Shown one piece after another: positions 25,701-34,234 of a DNA stretch of 64,000 nt (within the stretch, counting starts at the first letter, position 1; the number at the start of each line of letters is the position of its first letter). The notes beneath the pieces are model-generated. The model was not told the DNA's origin, did no database searches, and saw only the letters and a program-made list of their open reading frames with translations. The DNA is from Dromaius novaehollandiae (taxonomy: Eukaryota; Chordata; Aves; Casuariiformes; Dromaiidae), in NCBI RefSeq assembly GCF_036370855.1, contig NC_088100.1, positions 41,178,254-41,242,253 on the forward strand, written 5' to 3'. A program made the translations under genes and the position numbers.

Positions 25701-28700
25701 TCTCTCCTCCTCCCAACACCAATTTTCAGACTTGTAGGAACTTAATTATCTTTGAGACTTTTCTCCTTTCTTTCAAATTTGGTTGAAAGTGGTCAACACT
25801 TTCCAGTGTTCTGATAGGTGATGAGAAAGGAATGGGAAGACAGGCTAGCTACATAGTCCCCTTTTCTTTAAGGAATTAGGCCAACAATTCACATGTATCT
25901 TAAAAAAAATACTTTAAATAACTTGGGGGTTTACATTGTTTTTATATTAAACTTTTCCAAGCTTGTCCATTTCTTAGTAAGCATTTCAGTTCATAAAAAG
26001 AACTGCTTTTTACTGCTTCTTTATACATACTGGAAAAAATACAGTTGCAAGTGAAAATAGTTATTAATGAGTAGAATGAACATCAACTCTTTTGCTAGTC
26101 AGACTGTTATTTAGATTTTGAAATTCTGCCTATTCAAAGATAGGAAAATGTAAATGAATATCATCCAAACTTAAGACTAAATTGCAAGTGCTATAGCACT
26201 TTCCTTTGAGAGAGAGTTAGAGATTACCTTATATGTAAAGGAACTGAACGATACACTGCCTGCCCACATTCTTTTGCAAAGTACATGACAACTCCTTCTT
26301 TAATTTGCCATGGAAATGCCAGTAGATGTATCACCGCAACTTCCCAGACAAGGTTAAAAAGTGTGATTATAATATGAATAAGAGAAACACTGAACTATTA
26401 TCTGTTCTGCAACGAGAAAGATAATTTTTCCTATTGCTAGCTGAAACATATTTCTTATTTCATTCATTTTTGCACAGAGCAAATGTCAAGTTTTAACCTT
26501 TACGTACAGGGGACACATCACTCCCAAACTTTCCGCTTACGTATCTCCAAGCCTATTCATCTTATGCAATTTCCAGTATTCCTGTGACTGTAGTATTTCC
26601 AGCACATTAGAGTGCTGCCAAAACAATAGTCTTAGAAAACACATACACTGAACATCTTCAATGCTAACAGATGGCCTGAGCCTAAAGAGTTAACAGAAAA
26701 AGCTCATATGCAATCAGGAAAGCTGTTCAACTACTGTGGGTTTACAAACATTGCAGAAATGCCTGGTGGAAGGAAATTCTTGTGGCTAAAGAAAAGACTC
26801 AGAACCAGAAGACCTGGTTCTACTCTGCCACAAATGCTGCACTCTGCAAGCATAAGACTTAAAGCTACTTCCTCAGACACTATGCAGAAGATCTCCCCAC
26901 TTCTAAATACTTTTTAATTGCATATATCAAGATGCCTAGGCTTTACATAACTAAGTGCTTTAAGGTCTATTAATATGACCCCATGTGTAAAGTTAGAAGA
27001 CTGAGGAGGACAAGAGCATGGGTTTTAGCATTCAAAGGGGAGATAAGAACCAGTATGGGCTAAGAGAGGACCAACAGCAAGTTTTGAAATCTCCCACGTG
27101 CTTCCTTCCTTCAACAGCCATGCATAGAAGTCGCTCTCCTTTTCTATTTAGAAAGAATGAAAGGGCAATAAAAGTGGAGTCTGTGACACTGAATCTTGCA
27201 CTATTTACTACACAGATCCAGGAAGAGAGAGGATAGAAATTGGGAAAAGAAAAGCCCCTTCCCCTGCAGCCCAGTAAGTGTTAAATACACAAAACTCGGA
27301 TCCAGATCCCAACCCCCTCTCTTAAATATGCTCTAGCCGTCATACTCCAGAGACTTCAGAAGCAAACAGAAAGCCAGTGGATCTGGACAGTTAAAACGAC
27401 CCTTTGTTTTAATCCTGGATAGGAAGAGGTCTCTGCATGGACTATCTTGTCCTGCTCTTCTGGATATAAAGGTTTGTTTCTATTACGTACAATATTCTGA
27501 TGTAACTCTGAAGAAATTTTGAAATTTTTAGCAATTTAACAAGGCTCCTACTGAAAAATAGCCAAATAAATTCCTCTGAGAACAGAATATGGATTACTTC
27601 CCTATAGAAAATACTAAGTTAGCTTTGCACAAAATAAACATGCTAAAATATATTCTCCCTGCGTCAAAACAAAGGCAATTCTTTAGTAGTTTCAAATAAG
27701 AGTTTAGTTAGTCTCTGCTATAGCTTTACATCCTGCAATGCTGCATACCTAAACTTACACCATGAAGGAATAACTCTCAAAACACCAAGGGGAATAACTT
27801 GTTCTTTCTCTCACCCCAAAGTTGTATTAATCAATGTGATACCTCCCCTGGCAGCTTGTAGGACTGGGCCTCCAGGAGAAAGGGTTTAGCATGCCAATAA
27901 TCGAAGTAACCTTAAAAGATGGCCTTTTATTATGCTCTTATAAAAAAAGCAAAATTTTTTCAGCCTGATATATCCACAGTTCTCCAAGCTTCTTTGGGAA
28001 AAATATTTCAGAAGAATGAATTCATGTTCTCAATGAAAGCAACAGGCACGGAGCTGGCATGCCTTTTTACTGAATGAGATTGCTTTTCCTGGTAAACCTG
28101 TCCTTTCTAGCATCACCATCCATATTGTCACAGACATGCTACAAGTAATATGGGTCCTTATACGCACAGACAACAGACATTTAGCAGAGCCTACCACTGT
28201 GGGGACTGACATTCACAGCTGCAGAGCAGCCCTGGATACAGAGCTGTGCACAGCTGCTGCCTTTTATAGCCTGACACCCGTCCCCCCCACCTCCTTGGCA
28301 CACTCAAGTCACATCACCAGGCTGTGACTGCTCGTTTCTGTAACTTGCACCCCAAAGAGGCAAAAAGAACTGAAAGATTTCTCCCCCTTTGTCTACACTT
28401 TTTTTGCCTCCTTTTCTGCTCCCACTTTTCCCTATATCTGACGCCCTTTGCTCTGCTCCTGTGTCAGAGCCTCCCTGACCCCACAGCAGAGCTGAACTGC
28501 CCCTCTGTCCCCATCCCCTTCACCCGTCATTCCGCAGCATCCCCTGCTCTGCTCAGGCCTCGCAGCTGAGCCCTCTCACCAGCACCCCCGGTGCCACCCA
28601 GGCCTGCTCTGCCTCCAGGCTCCCTTCTCCCCACACCTCCAGTCCCCGGCTCCCTTCATGCCCTACTCCTTGCCCCAAATCCCCCAAGAGCCCAGCCTTG

Positions 28701-29574
28701 CTGCTTCCCTGACCCACATACACACAGGGACAAGCCTGACTCACCTACAGCCCCCCAGCTCAGCACTCAAACCTTTGCCTCCGGCAGGGGCAGCCCAGTC
28801 TCGCCCCTCGACATCCACACTTCAGCCCAGACTCCTGCCCTGCTTCACCCCACATCTCTACCCAGGGCTGGCCCCTGCTCCACAGCTCACACCTCAGACT
28901 GCAAACCCACCTCACCGCACACCTGCACGTAGGGCCAGCTCCTGCCCCACAGCTCACACCTCAGAGCCCTACACCTCATCCCACATCTCCACATTCACGC
29001 CTGGCCGCTGCCCCACAGCTTACACCGCAGACCCCTACCTCATTTCACCCCACATCTCCACAGCCGGGGCTGGCCCCCACCCTGCTTCACCCCCCACCTG
29101 CTCCCAGGGCTGGCCCCTGCCCCACAGCCCACACTTCAGACCCCAAACCCACCTCACCCCACACCTGCACATAGGGCCAGCCCCTGCCCCACAGCTCACA
29201 GCCCAGACCCCCATCCCACTTCACCCCACGCCTGCCCCCAGGGCTGGCCCCCGCCCCACAGCCCACCCCAAGGCCGGTCCCCGCTCCCGCCAGGCCTCCC
29301 CCCAGCCCGTGCCAGGTCCACCGGCAGCCGTCCCCCGCCGGCCGCGGCTCCGCTCCCCGCCCCGGCAGGGCCGGTCCCGCCGAGGCGGCGGCTCTGCCCG
29401 GCGCGGCCGCGGCGGGTGGCACTCACACGTCTCGTCGCCGCCGCTCTCCGCGTCCCCATCCGAGAAGGACTCGGCCCCGTCCCCGTAGCCCGCCAGCCCC
29501 ACGATCTCCTCCTCCTCTTCTTCCTCCTCGTCCCCCTCCTCCTCCTCCTGCAGCTTCCTCGGCACCTGGCTCAT
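7817..29574 (-). CDS. RRAGD: RRAGD, Rag GTPase D (whole gene, 7 coding exons)
   Basis: RagD pairs with RagA or RagB, sits on the lysosome through Ragulator, and recruits mTORC1 and TFEB/TFE3 according to amino-acid supply. The joined exons give 400 residues, as in human RagD, with collinear numbering. Seen: an acidic N-terminal tail (residues 10-23 nearly all E/D); P-loop GLRRSGKSS (69-77, nucleotide-contacting S76 and S77); T97 in switch I; WDFPGQ (116-121); HKVD (179-182) as the NKxD equivalent; TSIYD (219-223); and a C-terminal roadblock-type domain from about 238 used for dimerisation. RagD rather than RagC is shown by CREDVSNSS and [10 protein letters not shown], where RagC has YKDDISNSS and ALVCILREES. 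All introns are GT-AG. The gene is intact and complete in the window. The start ATG at 29574-29572 gives the conserved MSQV beginning. Confidence 0.97.
7969..9922 (-). other. RRAGD intron 6
   Basis: Intron of about 1.95 kb, AT-rich, with no coding content. It holds a 29-bp tandem duplication at 9423-9480 and a CACGTG E-box at 8533-8538. Nothing else is recognised. Confidence 0.85.
9423..9480. repeat. 29-bp tandem duplication, 2 copies
   Basis: Copies at 9423-9451 and 9452-9480 differ at two positions (C/T and A/G). It is a recent local duplication by replication slippage inside RRAGD intron 6. Confidence 0.95.
9923..10071 (-). CDS. RRAGD: RRAGD coding exon 6 (residues 301-351)
   Basis: 149 nt between acceptor TGCACTTTAG|GCTCAA and donor AAAG|GTATTT. 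It encodes [20 protein letters not shown], then [20 protein letters not shown] and VREESFERK. The CFVREES variant is diagnostic for RagD against RagC (CILREES). Gly351 is split across the junction. A (CA)n stretch lies about 30 nt upstream of the acceptor. Confidence 0.97.
10072..11883 (-). other. RRAGD intron 5
   Basis: Intron of about 1.8 kb. It contains an MIR/L2-like fragment near 10241-10345 and an 18-nt A run near 10939-10956. No other gene-like content is seen. Confidence 0.85.
10241..10345 (+). repeat. Ancient MIR/L2-like repeat fragment
   Basis: The order of landmarks resembles the degraded tetrapod MIR/L2 family: CACACAGAGATTAAGT, then a degraded accession-to-'gccaag' block, then CTGAGATCTGGGGCTAGAAA and CAGATCTCAACTGCC. 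It is assigned by eye, with high divergence. Confidence 0.4.
11884..12026 (-). CDS. RRAGD: RRAGD coding exon 5 (residues 254-301)
   Basis: 143 nt between acceptor TTAAATAG|AATTCT and donor TATGG|GTAAGT. It encodes [20 protein letters not shown] through [16 protein letters not shown], part of the roadblock fold that pairs with RagA/B. Gly301 is split (GG|G). The minus strand is fully open across it. No methionine-started stretch of useful length marks it, so it was found by protein similarity. Confidence 0.96.
12880..12960 (+). repeat. Possible ancient MIR-like fragment
   Basis: The run from CTCAGTCCCAGCTCAAACTC to GCCTCTGTTTCCTGAAAAAG resembles the 'accurate-loss, then cctc(t)gtttcctcatctgtaaa' part of MIR-type SINEs. 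It is very diverged and only tentative. Confidence 0.3.
13705..14014 (+). mobile_element. CR1 retrotransposon 3' fragment
   Basis: 5'-truncated CR1 in sense orientation. Landmarks in order: AAGTCAAACTCTTCTCAGAG, AGAGAGGTTGCAGAGTCCCC, GGACACAGTCCTGAGCAGCC, GTTGGCCTAACTGGCTTCTA, and GAGGGCCCTTCCAAACTACA followed by a degenerate ATGGCTCTATGA tail. It sits inside RRAGD intron 4 antisense to the gene. The 137-codon open frame on the opposite strand is a by-product of this element. Confidence 0.88.
17583..17645 (+). mobile_element. Possible ancient CR1 3' end
   Basis: CTACATAGGAGGTCAGACTA followed by GACAATGTTCCTTTAAG and a weak ATGGATTCTAAG end is the pattern of old CR1 subfamilies (gaggtcagactagatgat... 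ttctatgattc). Short and diverged. Confidence 0.35.
17962..18076 (-). CDS. RRAGD: RRAGD coding exon 4 (residues 215-253)
   Basis: 115 nt between acceptor TTTTTTTCCAG|CTTTTA and donor ATCTCA|GTAAGT. It encodes [20 protein letters not shown] and the start of the C-terminal dimerisation domain ([18 protein letters not shown]). It includes I221, a position altered in human RRAGD kidney and heart disease. It ends between codons. Confidence 0.97.
18077..19102 (-). other. RRAGD intron 3
   Basis: Intron of about 1.0 kb between exons 3 and 4, AT-rich. The 86-codon plus-strand open frame at 18781-19041 shows no recognisable domain and is treated as chance. No repeat is recognised. Confidence 0.85.
19103..19302 (-). 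CDS. RRAGD: RRAGD coding exon 3 (residues 149-215)
   Basis: 200 nt between acceptor CTTCATTAG|GATGAT and donor CTCAG|GTGAGA. It encodes [20 protein letters not shown], then [20 protein letters not shown] with the base-specificity HKVD at 179-182. Ser215 is split across the intron (AG|C). This block is nearly identical between RagC and RagD in vertebrates. Confidence 0.97.
19303..19743 (-). other. RRAGD intron 2 (short)
   Basis: Intron of only 441 nt. It starts GTAAAA and is immediately an A homopolymer in the sense strand (plus-strand T, 19712-19741), then CCCCCCAC-complement. It has a CACGTG at 19459-19464 and a normal pyrimidine-rich acceptor. Confidence 0.9.
19712..19741. repeat. 30-nt homopolymer abutting the exon 2 donor
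   Basis: Thirty T on the plus strand, so the RRAGD pre-mRNA reads CAG|GT followed by 30 A. The A tract starts at intron position +3, so the donor has A rather than the preferred G at +5. Such runs vary in length between individuals and are error-prone in sequencing. Confidence 0.95.
19744..20039 (-). CDS. RRAGD: RRAGD coding exon 2 (residues 50-148, P-loop and switches)
   Basis: 296 nt between acceptor TTTCATTCAG|TTTTGG and donor TCTCAG|GTAAAA. It carries [10 protein letters not shown], the P-loop (69-77), T97, and the WDFPGQ switch II motif with P119 and Q121, and ends at FVIDSQ (143-148). It ends exactly between codons. The donor runs straight into a 30-nt A tract in the transcript (see the repeat at 19712-19741). 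Confidence 0.97.
21080..21087. promoter_or_regulatory. Palindromic TCACGTGA, MiT/TFE-type E-box
   Basis: An exact 8-bp match to the preferred core of MITF/TFEB/TFE3. RRAGD is an established target of these factors, which in turn are controlled by RagC/D, forming a feedback loop. The site lies 8.5 kb into the gene, so it is an enhancer-type candidate and not the promoter element. A chance occurrence in 64 kb is quite possible. Confidence 0.35.
26796..26965 (+). repeat. Ancient MIR/CORE-SINE-like fragment
   Basis: The order AGAACCAGAAGACCTGGTTC, TACTCTGCCACA, then TTAAAGCTACTTCCTCAGAC and TAAGTGCTTTAAGGTCTATT follows the pattern of MIR-type elements (agacctgggttctattcccagctctgcca... aagtgctttgagatc). 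Heavily diverged and assigned by eye. Confidence 0.45.
28864..29260. repeat. C-rich minisatellite, about 67-bp unit, 7 degenerate copies
   Basis: Unit starts matching AGGGCTGGCCCCTGCCCCAC or its close variant AGGGCCAGC... are visible at about 28864, 28931, 28997, 29065, 29106, 29173 and 29240. Most steps are 66-68 bp, with one short unit of 41 bp. Each unit reads roughly: gggctgg, ccctgccccacagctcacac, ctcagaccc, cacctcaccccacacctgca. The array lies 170-560 nt inside RRAGD intron 1. The minus strand is G-rich. Confidence 0.85.
29427..29574 (-). CDS. RRAGD: RRAGD coding exon 1 (residues 1-50)
   Basis: 148 nt from the ATG to donor CGT|GTGAGT (intron begins at 29426). It encodes the disordered acidic tail, with a run of Glu codons at 29504-29553 that is purine-rich and repeat-like on the sense strand. 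It ends one base into codon 50, which exon 2 completes as Phe where human has Val. The tail is the part of RagD least conserved between species. Confidence 0.93.
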
Positions 29575-29640
29575 GCCGGCCGCGCTCCGGCAGCTCCCCG
29601 CCGCTCCGAGGGCCCCTCTGCGTCCGGGCGGCCTCTGGCC

Positions 29641-29670
29641 GCGCCGCGCCGCGCCGCGCCGCGCCGCGCC
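29641..29670. repeat. (GCGCC)6 pentanucleotide repeat upstream of the RRAGD ATG
   Basis: Six perfect GCGCC units, 67-96 nt upstream of the start codon. If transcribed, this gives (GGCGC)6 in the RRAGD 5' UTR, able to form a stable structure that would slow scanning ribosomes. It may vary in length. Confidence 0.9.
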
Positions 29671-29829
29671 GGGGGCAGGCTGGGCGGGGAGGCCAGGTGC
29701 CGGGCTGGCGCCGTGCCCCGGCGGCGGCCGCCGCCGCCTCCCCTCCCCCGCACGCCGCTCGCGGAGCGCGAGGCAGAGCCTCCCGCAGGGGAGACGGGGC
29801 GGGAGGCGGGCGGCAGCGGCGTGACCCGC

Positions 29830-29839
29830 GTCACCTGAC
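29830..29839. promoter_or_regulatory. CLEAR-like element GTCACCTGAC
   Basis: One mismatch from the CLEAR consensus GTCACGTGAC, which is the TFEB/TFE3 site of lysosomal gene promoters, and placed about 260 bp upstream of the RRAGD ATG. The core is CACCTG instead of CACGTG, which TFEB-type proteins bind less well, so this is only a candidate. Confidence 0.3.
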
Positions 29840-29887
29840 GCGGCCGGGCACTGGCACACAGGCACTGCCGGGCGGCGCGCACGGGCC

Positions 29888-29908
29888 GCGCGCGCGCGCG
29901 CACACCCA
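29888..29908. repeat. Alternating CG/CA tract (Z-DNA prone)
   Basis: Alternating purine-pyrimidine sequence GCGCGCGCGCGCG leads into CACACCCACA just upstream of the RRAGD CpG island. Such tracts favour Z-DNA and are often polymorphic. Confidence 0.7.
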
Positions 29909-30150
29909 CACCGCCCCCAACGGCTCCGCCACACACCCACACCGCCCCCAACGGCTCCCCTACTCACCACCCCCAACGCCCCCCACACACCCACACCACC
30001 TCCAACGGTCTCCCCACCCCCAACGGCCCCCCCGCCCCCAACAGCACCGCCACACACCACCCCCAACGGCCCCCACACCCCCATCGCCCCCCCCACAGCA
30101 CCCCCAATGGCCCCCATCCCTAATGCCCTCCCCACACCCACACCACCCCC
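29909..30150. repeat. C-rich minisatellite upstream of RRAGD
   Basis: Imperfect tandem copies of a short unit built around ACCGCCCCCAACGGCTCC. The first two starts are at 29910 and 29941 (31 bp apart), followed by more degenerate C-rich copies (CCCCCAACGGCCCC, CCCCCAATGGCC) to about 30150. The minus strand carries many G-runs and could form G-quadruplexes next to the RRAGD promoter. Confidence 0.75.
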
Positions 30151-30158
30151 AATGGCCT

Positions 30159-30183
30159 ACACACACACACACACACACACACA
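30159..30183. repeat. (AC)n microsatellite
   Basis: About 12 AC units, followed after a break by a second CA run near 30208-30224. Confidence 0.9.
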
Positions 30184-30335
30184 TACACCAGCCCAAACGG
30201 CCCCGCCCACACACACACACACACAGGGAAGGCTCTGCGACTCGCACCTAGCCACTGACAGCTGCTAGACCTTGTCACTGAGGCCTGCAGCGTTTACACA
30301 CAGCCTCCAGGGCCTGTTGTGCCCTGAAAACCCAC

Positions 30336-30340
<5 letters not shown>

Positions 30341-30372
<32 letters not shown>
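30341..30372. repeat. (CT)16 microsatellite
   Basis: Sixteen perfect CT units in the RRAGD upstream region. Confidence 0.95.
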
Positions 30373-30375
<3 letters not shown>

Positions 30376-30379
30376 ACAC

Positions 30380-33300
30380 ACACAAACACCCCGACACCAG
30401 CGCAGACCCCTTCCACTCTTCGTCCGCAGCCCCCTGAGTCCTGCCCCTTGCCTACACTGCTTAGGCCTCTTGGCATTTGCCCATGCCCGGCTGCAGGGCA
30501 ACATCTTATGATCCCACCTAAACCTAAAAATATCTGTGGAAATAATACGTGCGCAGCGCACCGGTTTTGACACACGGATGACTGGGGCTGAATAAACTGA
30601 GGAATGGCAGCGCTGGTGTATGCCGGGCTCCTCCAGCACGCAACGCAAGCTGCTGTGATGGAAAAGGCACACCCGTGTGTTCACATGGGTGCTCAGACAC
30701 GCAGGCTCGGACATGCACATGCTCATCAGGGGCACCATAATTGTTATTGGCATTTTTATCACAGATATCCTTCCCAGAGGGTTTTGAAGTCAGTCAAATC
30801 CTGCATGCTCAGCCCGTACAGAGCCTAAATGCAGGCTCCTGGGGCCTTGGCGTACCACCGCCGTGAGTGCTGGCCTGGAGCCCATTGGAGACGCATGGGA
30901 TTTTGGAGGGAAGTCCGGCGTCTGCCTCCCTCTGCCAAGCTCAGAGAATCTATTGCACCTGCTCCGGCGCTCATGTTCAGAAAACATCCGCCATGCTGCG
31001 TGCTGTCTGCCGTCTTGTCTTTCCTCGGGGTTGTGCTGGTGGCCAGGCCCCGGATGTTAAAGTAGGGACTGACAGTGAGTGCTAACGTATTTGCTGTGTG
31101 GGTGAGAAAGATTATTTTAGAAATAATACTCCGGATGGTCTGGATGAAGACCATTGCGAGAGAATAAGGAAGACTAAAGGAAGTCGTAGTAGTAAAAGCT
31201 AGTGGATGGGATTTTTAACATCTGACAAACTGAGATACACTCAGCTGCTTCCACGCGATCTATGATATGAAGATGGACCATTCTGCACCTCCCGCAATGG
31301 CCCTCCTCAGGGGGTTTCAGTGGTGCTCTTGTCCCCTCACACCAGTTTAAACACTGGAGCGTGTATGTTAGCCTCCAGCCATCATCCTATGCTGCCCGCT
31401 TTGGCGACTGCATTGGCTGCTGGAGAAGGCAGTGCGGGAGGGCCATGCCAGAACTGCTGGCTTTAATACGAGGTATACAGCCTGCAACCTGCTGCTGCTG
31501 CTGGTCTTGCTCCTACATCTGTACTTGCGTACTAGATACTCCAGCACCACATTATTCCCTCCGTTTCTGTTTCTCCCCTCTTTCTCCCTCTTCCTGTCCC
31601 CTACTCCTTTCTTGTCCTCAAGGTAATCATCTGACTTGTGTTCAGAGGCACTGTGTACTTCCTGCAGCTGATTACTTTCCCACTCCTACACTGCATGACA
31701 GTCTTCTTATCAACAGGCCTTCCAGGCTGCATTAATCCTTTTGAGATACTGGAGGAGCACTTTTGTCCAGGGCGGGAAAAAAAAAGATCCCCCTTCTGTG
31801 TTCCACATCATGACAAATCTACCAGTGTGTGGATTTATCGAAATGCATTTCTTTAATCTCAACATATCAACATGCTTGAAAGTTTTGCTTGAACAGATTA
31901 ACAATGTACCAAAAAATAGTTAAACCCATAGAAAATCCAATAGAAAAAAAGTTAAATCCATTACAAAGAAGTAGGAGCAGGAACTTTTACTGGTACTGTT
32001 TTTAGTATTCTGTCTTGGGATAGTCCTGGAAGACATTAATCTGCTGAAAATTTCTGACTGAAAGAGGAGGAAAGTTTCCAGGTCTCCAGAAAAAGACCAT
32101 CTGTCTCACTGACCGACTGCATCTGCACAGAAAGGACTATTAAGCTTTAAGGCTCGCTATGAGAAGTGAGCCTTGCCCAGAAATTTCACTGACTGTATTA
32201 GGTTCCTCTTATACAAAGAGCACTGAAATGTCACGAGTCAGACATAGGGAATAATTTGGAGAATATTATAACACTAAATTAGGGTGTAGAAGCTCAGTAA
32301 TGACAGGACTTACTACAGTGCAGTTCTTCCCACAACACTAATGTCAGCGACCTCCTACTTGACTACAGCTTCAGGTTCAGAGCCACTTAGTCCCCAGAGC
32401 CATCTCCAAACAGGTTCTCAGAGTATGGCTAAAGGATTTCTGCCAACCCTTTGGCAATATAATCTGTTCAGGGCTCTACTTAAGTTTCAGGACTTGTTCC
32501 TCCTCTTTCCCTTTGCCACCAGCTTGTTCTCTGTCCTCACTGCACTTGCCCCCCCCCCCCTTATTTTTGTCAGATCATTTAATTTTGAAGCCTGTTGTGC
32601 ATAATGGTAAACTCCATTTGAAATAGTGCTAAGCCTTTAACCACAGGTCTTGTAAGGACAGATAGACAGGGGGTTGAGTCTTCAAATATATGACGCCTAG
32701 AATATGAGATGTGATTGGCCTTTGCCAGAGCAGAGCTGCATTTCACAGGCATGACAAATATTTTCTGTTTCAGCCAAATGAGGGAATCCCTCATGACTTC
32801 CTCCTTCCAACAGAAGAAAATCCACTGGAATAACAAAATTGGCTAACTGTCTGAATTAAAAAGGTTAACAATAATTAAGCACAGGAATAGTCCCACTGAC
32901 ATCCACACAATTAAGGGAGCATCTGCACCTAGGTTTGCAGGATTATGACAGTATCTCAGGCTGCTTCTATTAACGGGGAACAACTCCCATTAAATAGATT
33001 GGTTGCAGGTCAATGCCTTAAAACCTTTTCTTCTGCAATGTGTTAACTTCTTCTTTGCCAATGATAATGATCAAACACATCAAACATAATGACCAAACAG
33101 CCAAAATAGTCCTGCAAACACTTACATACATAAAACATACTGAACATAGAGCTTAACTATTACTGACATGAATAGCTCCATTCCTACATCAGAATTTTAT
33201 ACAGTATTAAGTATAAAAAAAATCCCATGAACTGGGTACATACTCAACATGGAAATGAGCAAAAAATATATAGGATAAGGTGTTACAACATATTTTTCCC

Positions 33301-34234
33301 CTTTTTTGCAACTGTATTCTAATTTCAGTAATGACACCAGACTTCAGACTACTTCTGTAGCATATCTGACAAAACTACAAAGCTTTGCTGAAATGAGACA
33401 TCAGAACACAAAGTTCTATCAGCAAATCCTTCCTGCAAAATATCAAGATACAGAGTTTTGATGTGAATCGTTGGTGTGAATATTGGCACAGAATGGTTAA
33501 TACCATGGCAATTGTTTATAGTGAAAAATGTATAAATAGAATCACACAGACACATTGAAAAGAATATGTTCATCACATAACTAAGTGGATTTTAGCGCCT
33601 GTGATACTTCAATGTTTAGTTCATTTAAGGCATTATCCTGAGAATGCCTGAAAGCCAGAGGAGCAGAGCTTTGGAACCGATGTGCCTGCAGCACTGGGCA
33701 TTATGTTAAGAACAGAATTATTCTTTCTGTTCTCTCTCTGCCCTTTAGATCACTCTTTTATTATTTTACTTAGCCTACTCATGCTAATTCCTTTCTCCTG
33801 TACCGGTGTCTACAGATATTCCTGTCTAACTTGTCTTTCTAGCACTTCGTGCATTACCAATTTACATTTAACTGCCCTCACATACACATGACTTCAGTGA
33901 ACCACAGGTCCCAGGGACACCGTGGTAACTAGAGGGGTAGGTAACACAGGGATCAGGCACAGCAGGCTTTGAAGCCAGCTGTCTCTGATCCTTAGTGCAG
34001 ACTTCAAAGCCTGCTGGCTGCCTCCCTGCTCAGGGGAAAGGCACCTGGCCTCTCTGAAATCGGTTTTGTGGCACTTCTGCTCCTACATGTGTTATTACGA
34101 GCTCCCACAATCACGTTGCAAAAAGGCCCCGGCTCAGAGGAGCGTCTCCAGCTCTTCAGGAACGTCGCTCCAGCCAGGCCACAGGATCCCCGTCCCACAG
34201 CCCGATAACATCCTCTGAGTGAAGAAGGGCCCGG
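30380..34234. other. Intergenic interval between the two CpG islands
   Basis: I see no coding exon. The moderately GC-rich part (30.4-31.7 kb) gives several overlapping short frames on both strands, none with a recognised domain. The rest is AT-rich, with a C homopolymer near 32551-32561. By synteny it is the spacer between the divergently transcribed RRAGD and ANKRD6. Confidence 0.6.

Larger units (their letters stand above)
20040..29426 (-). other. RRAGD intron 1
   Basis: The longest intron at 9.4 kb. It holds a perfect TCACGTGA at 21080-21087, further CACGTG E-boxes at 23681, 25065 and 27095, a MIR-like fragment near 26796-26965, a GC-rich stretch from about 28450, and a C-rich minisatellite at 28864-29260 close to exon 1. 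The long plus-strand frame at 28658-29488 is a shadow of the C-rich repeats. The middle of the intron (about 21.3-26.7 kb) shows nothing I can name. Confidence 0.85.
29260..29900 (-). promoter_or_regulatory. RRAGD CpG-island promoter and 5' UTR
   Basis: Dense CpG and GC content surround the RRAGD start codon, with several GGGCGG Sp1-type boxes (for example near 29677 and 29794-29808) and no TATA box. The transcription start is not visible but should lie between the ATG (29574) and about 29850. A (GCGCC)6 tract at 29641-29670 would fall in the 5' UTR or core promoter. An E-box-like GTCACCTGAC is at 29830-29839. Confidence 0.75.

Noticed and set aside
28658-29488. 276-codon plus-strand frame
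   Set aside because: It is Pro/His-rich, made by C-rich minisatellite units, and runs antisense into RRAGD exon 1. No domain.
29221-30141. 306-codon minus-strand frame containing the RRAGD start
   Set aside because: Only 29427-29574 is real coding sequence. The rest is read-through of the 5' leader, upstream minisatellite and intron 1.
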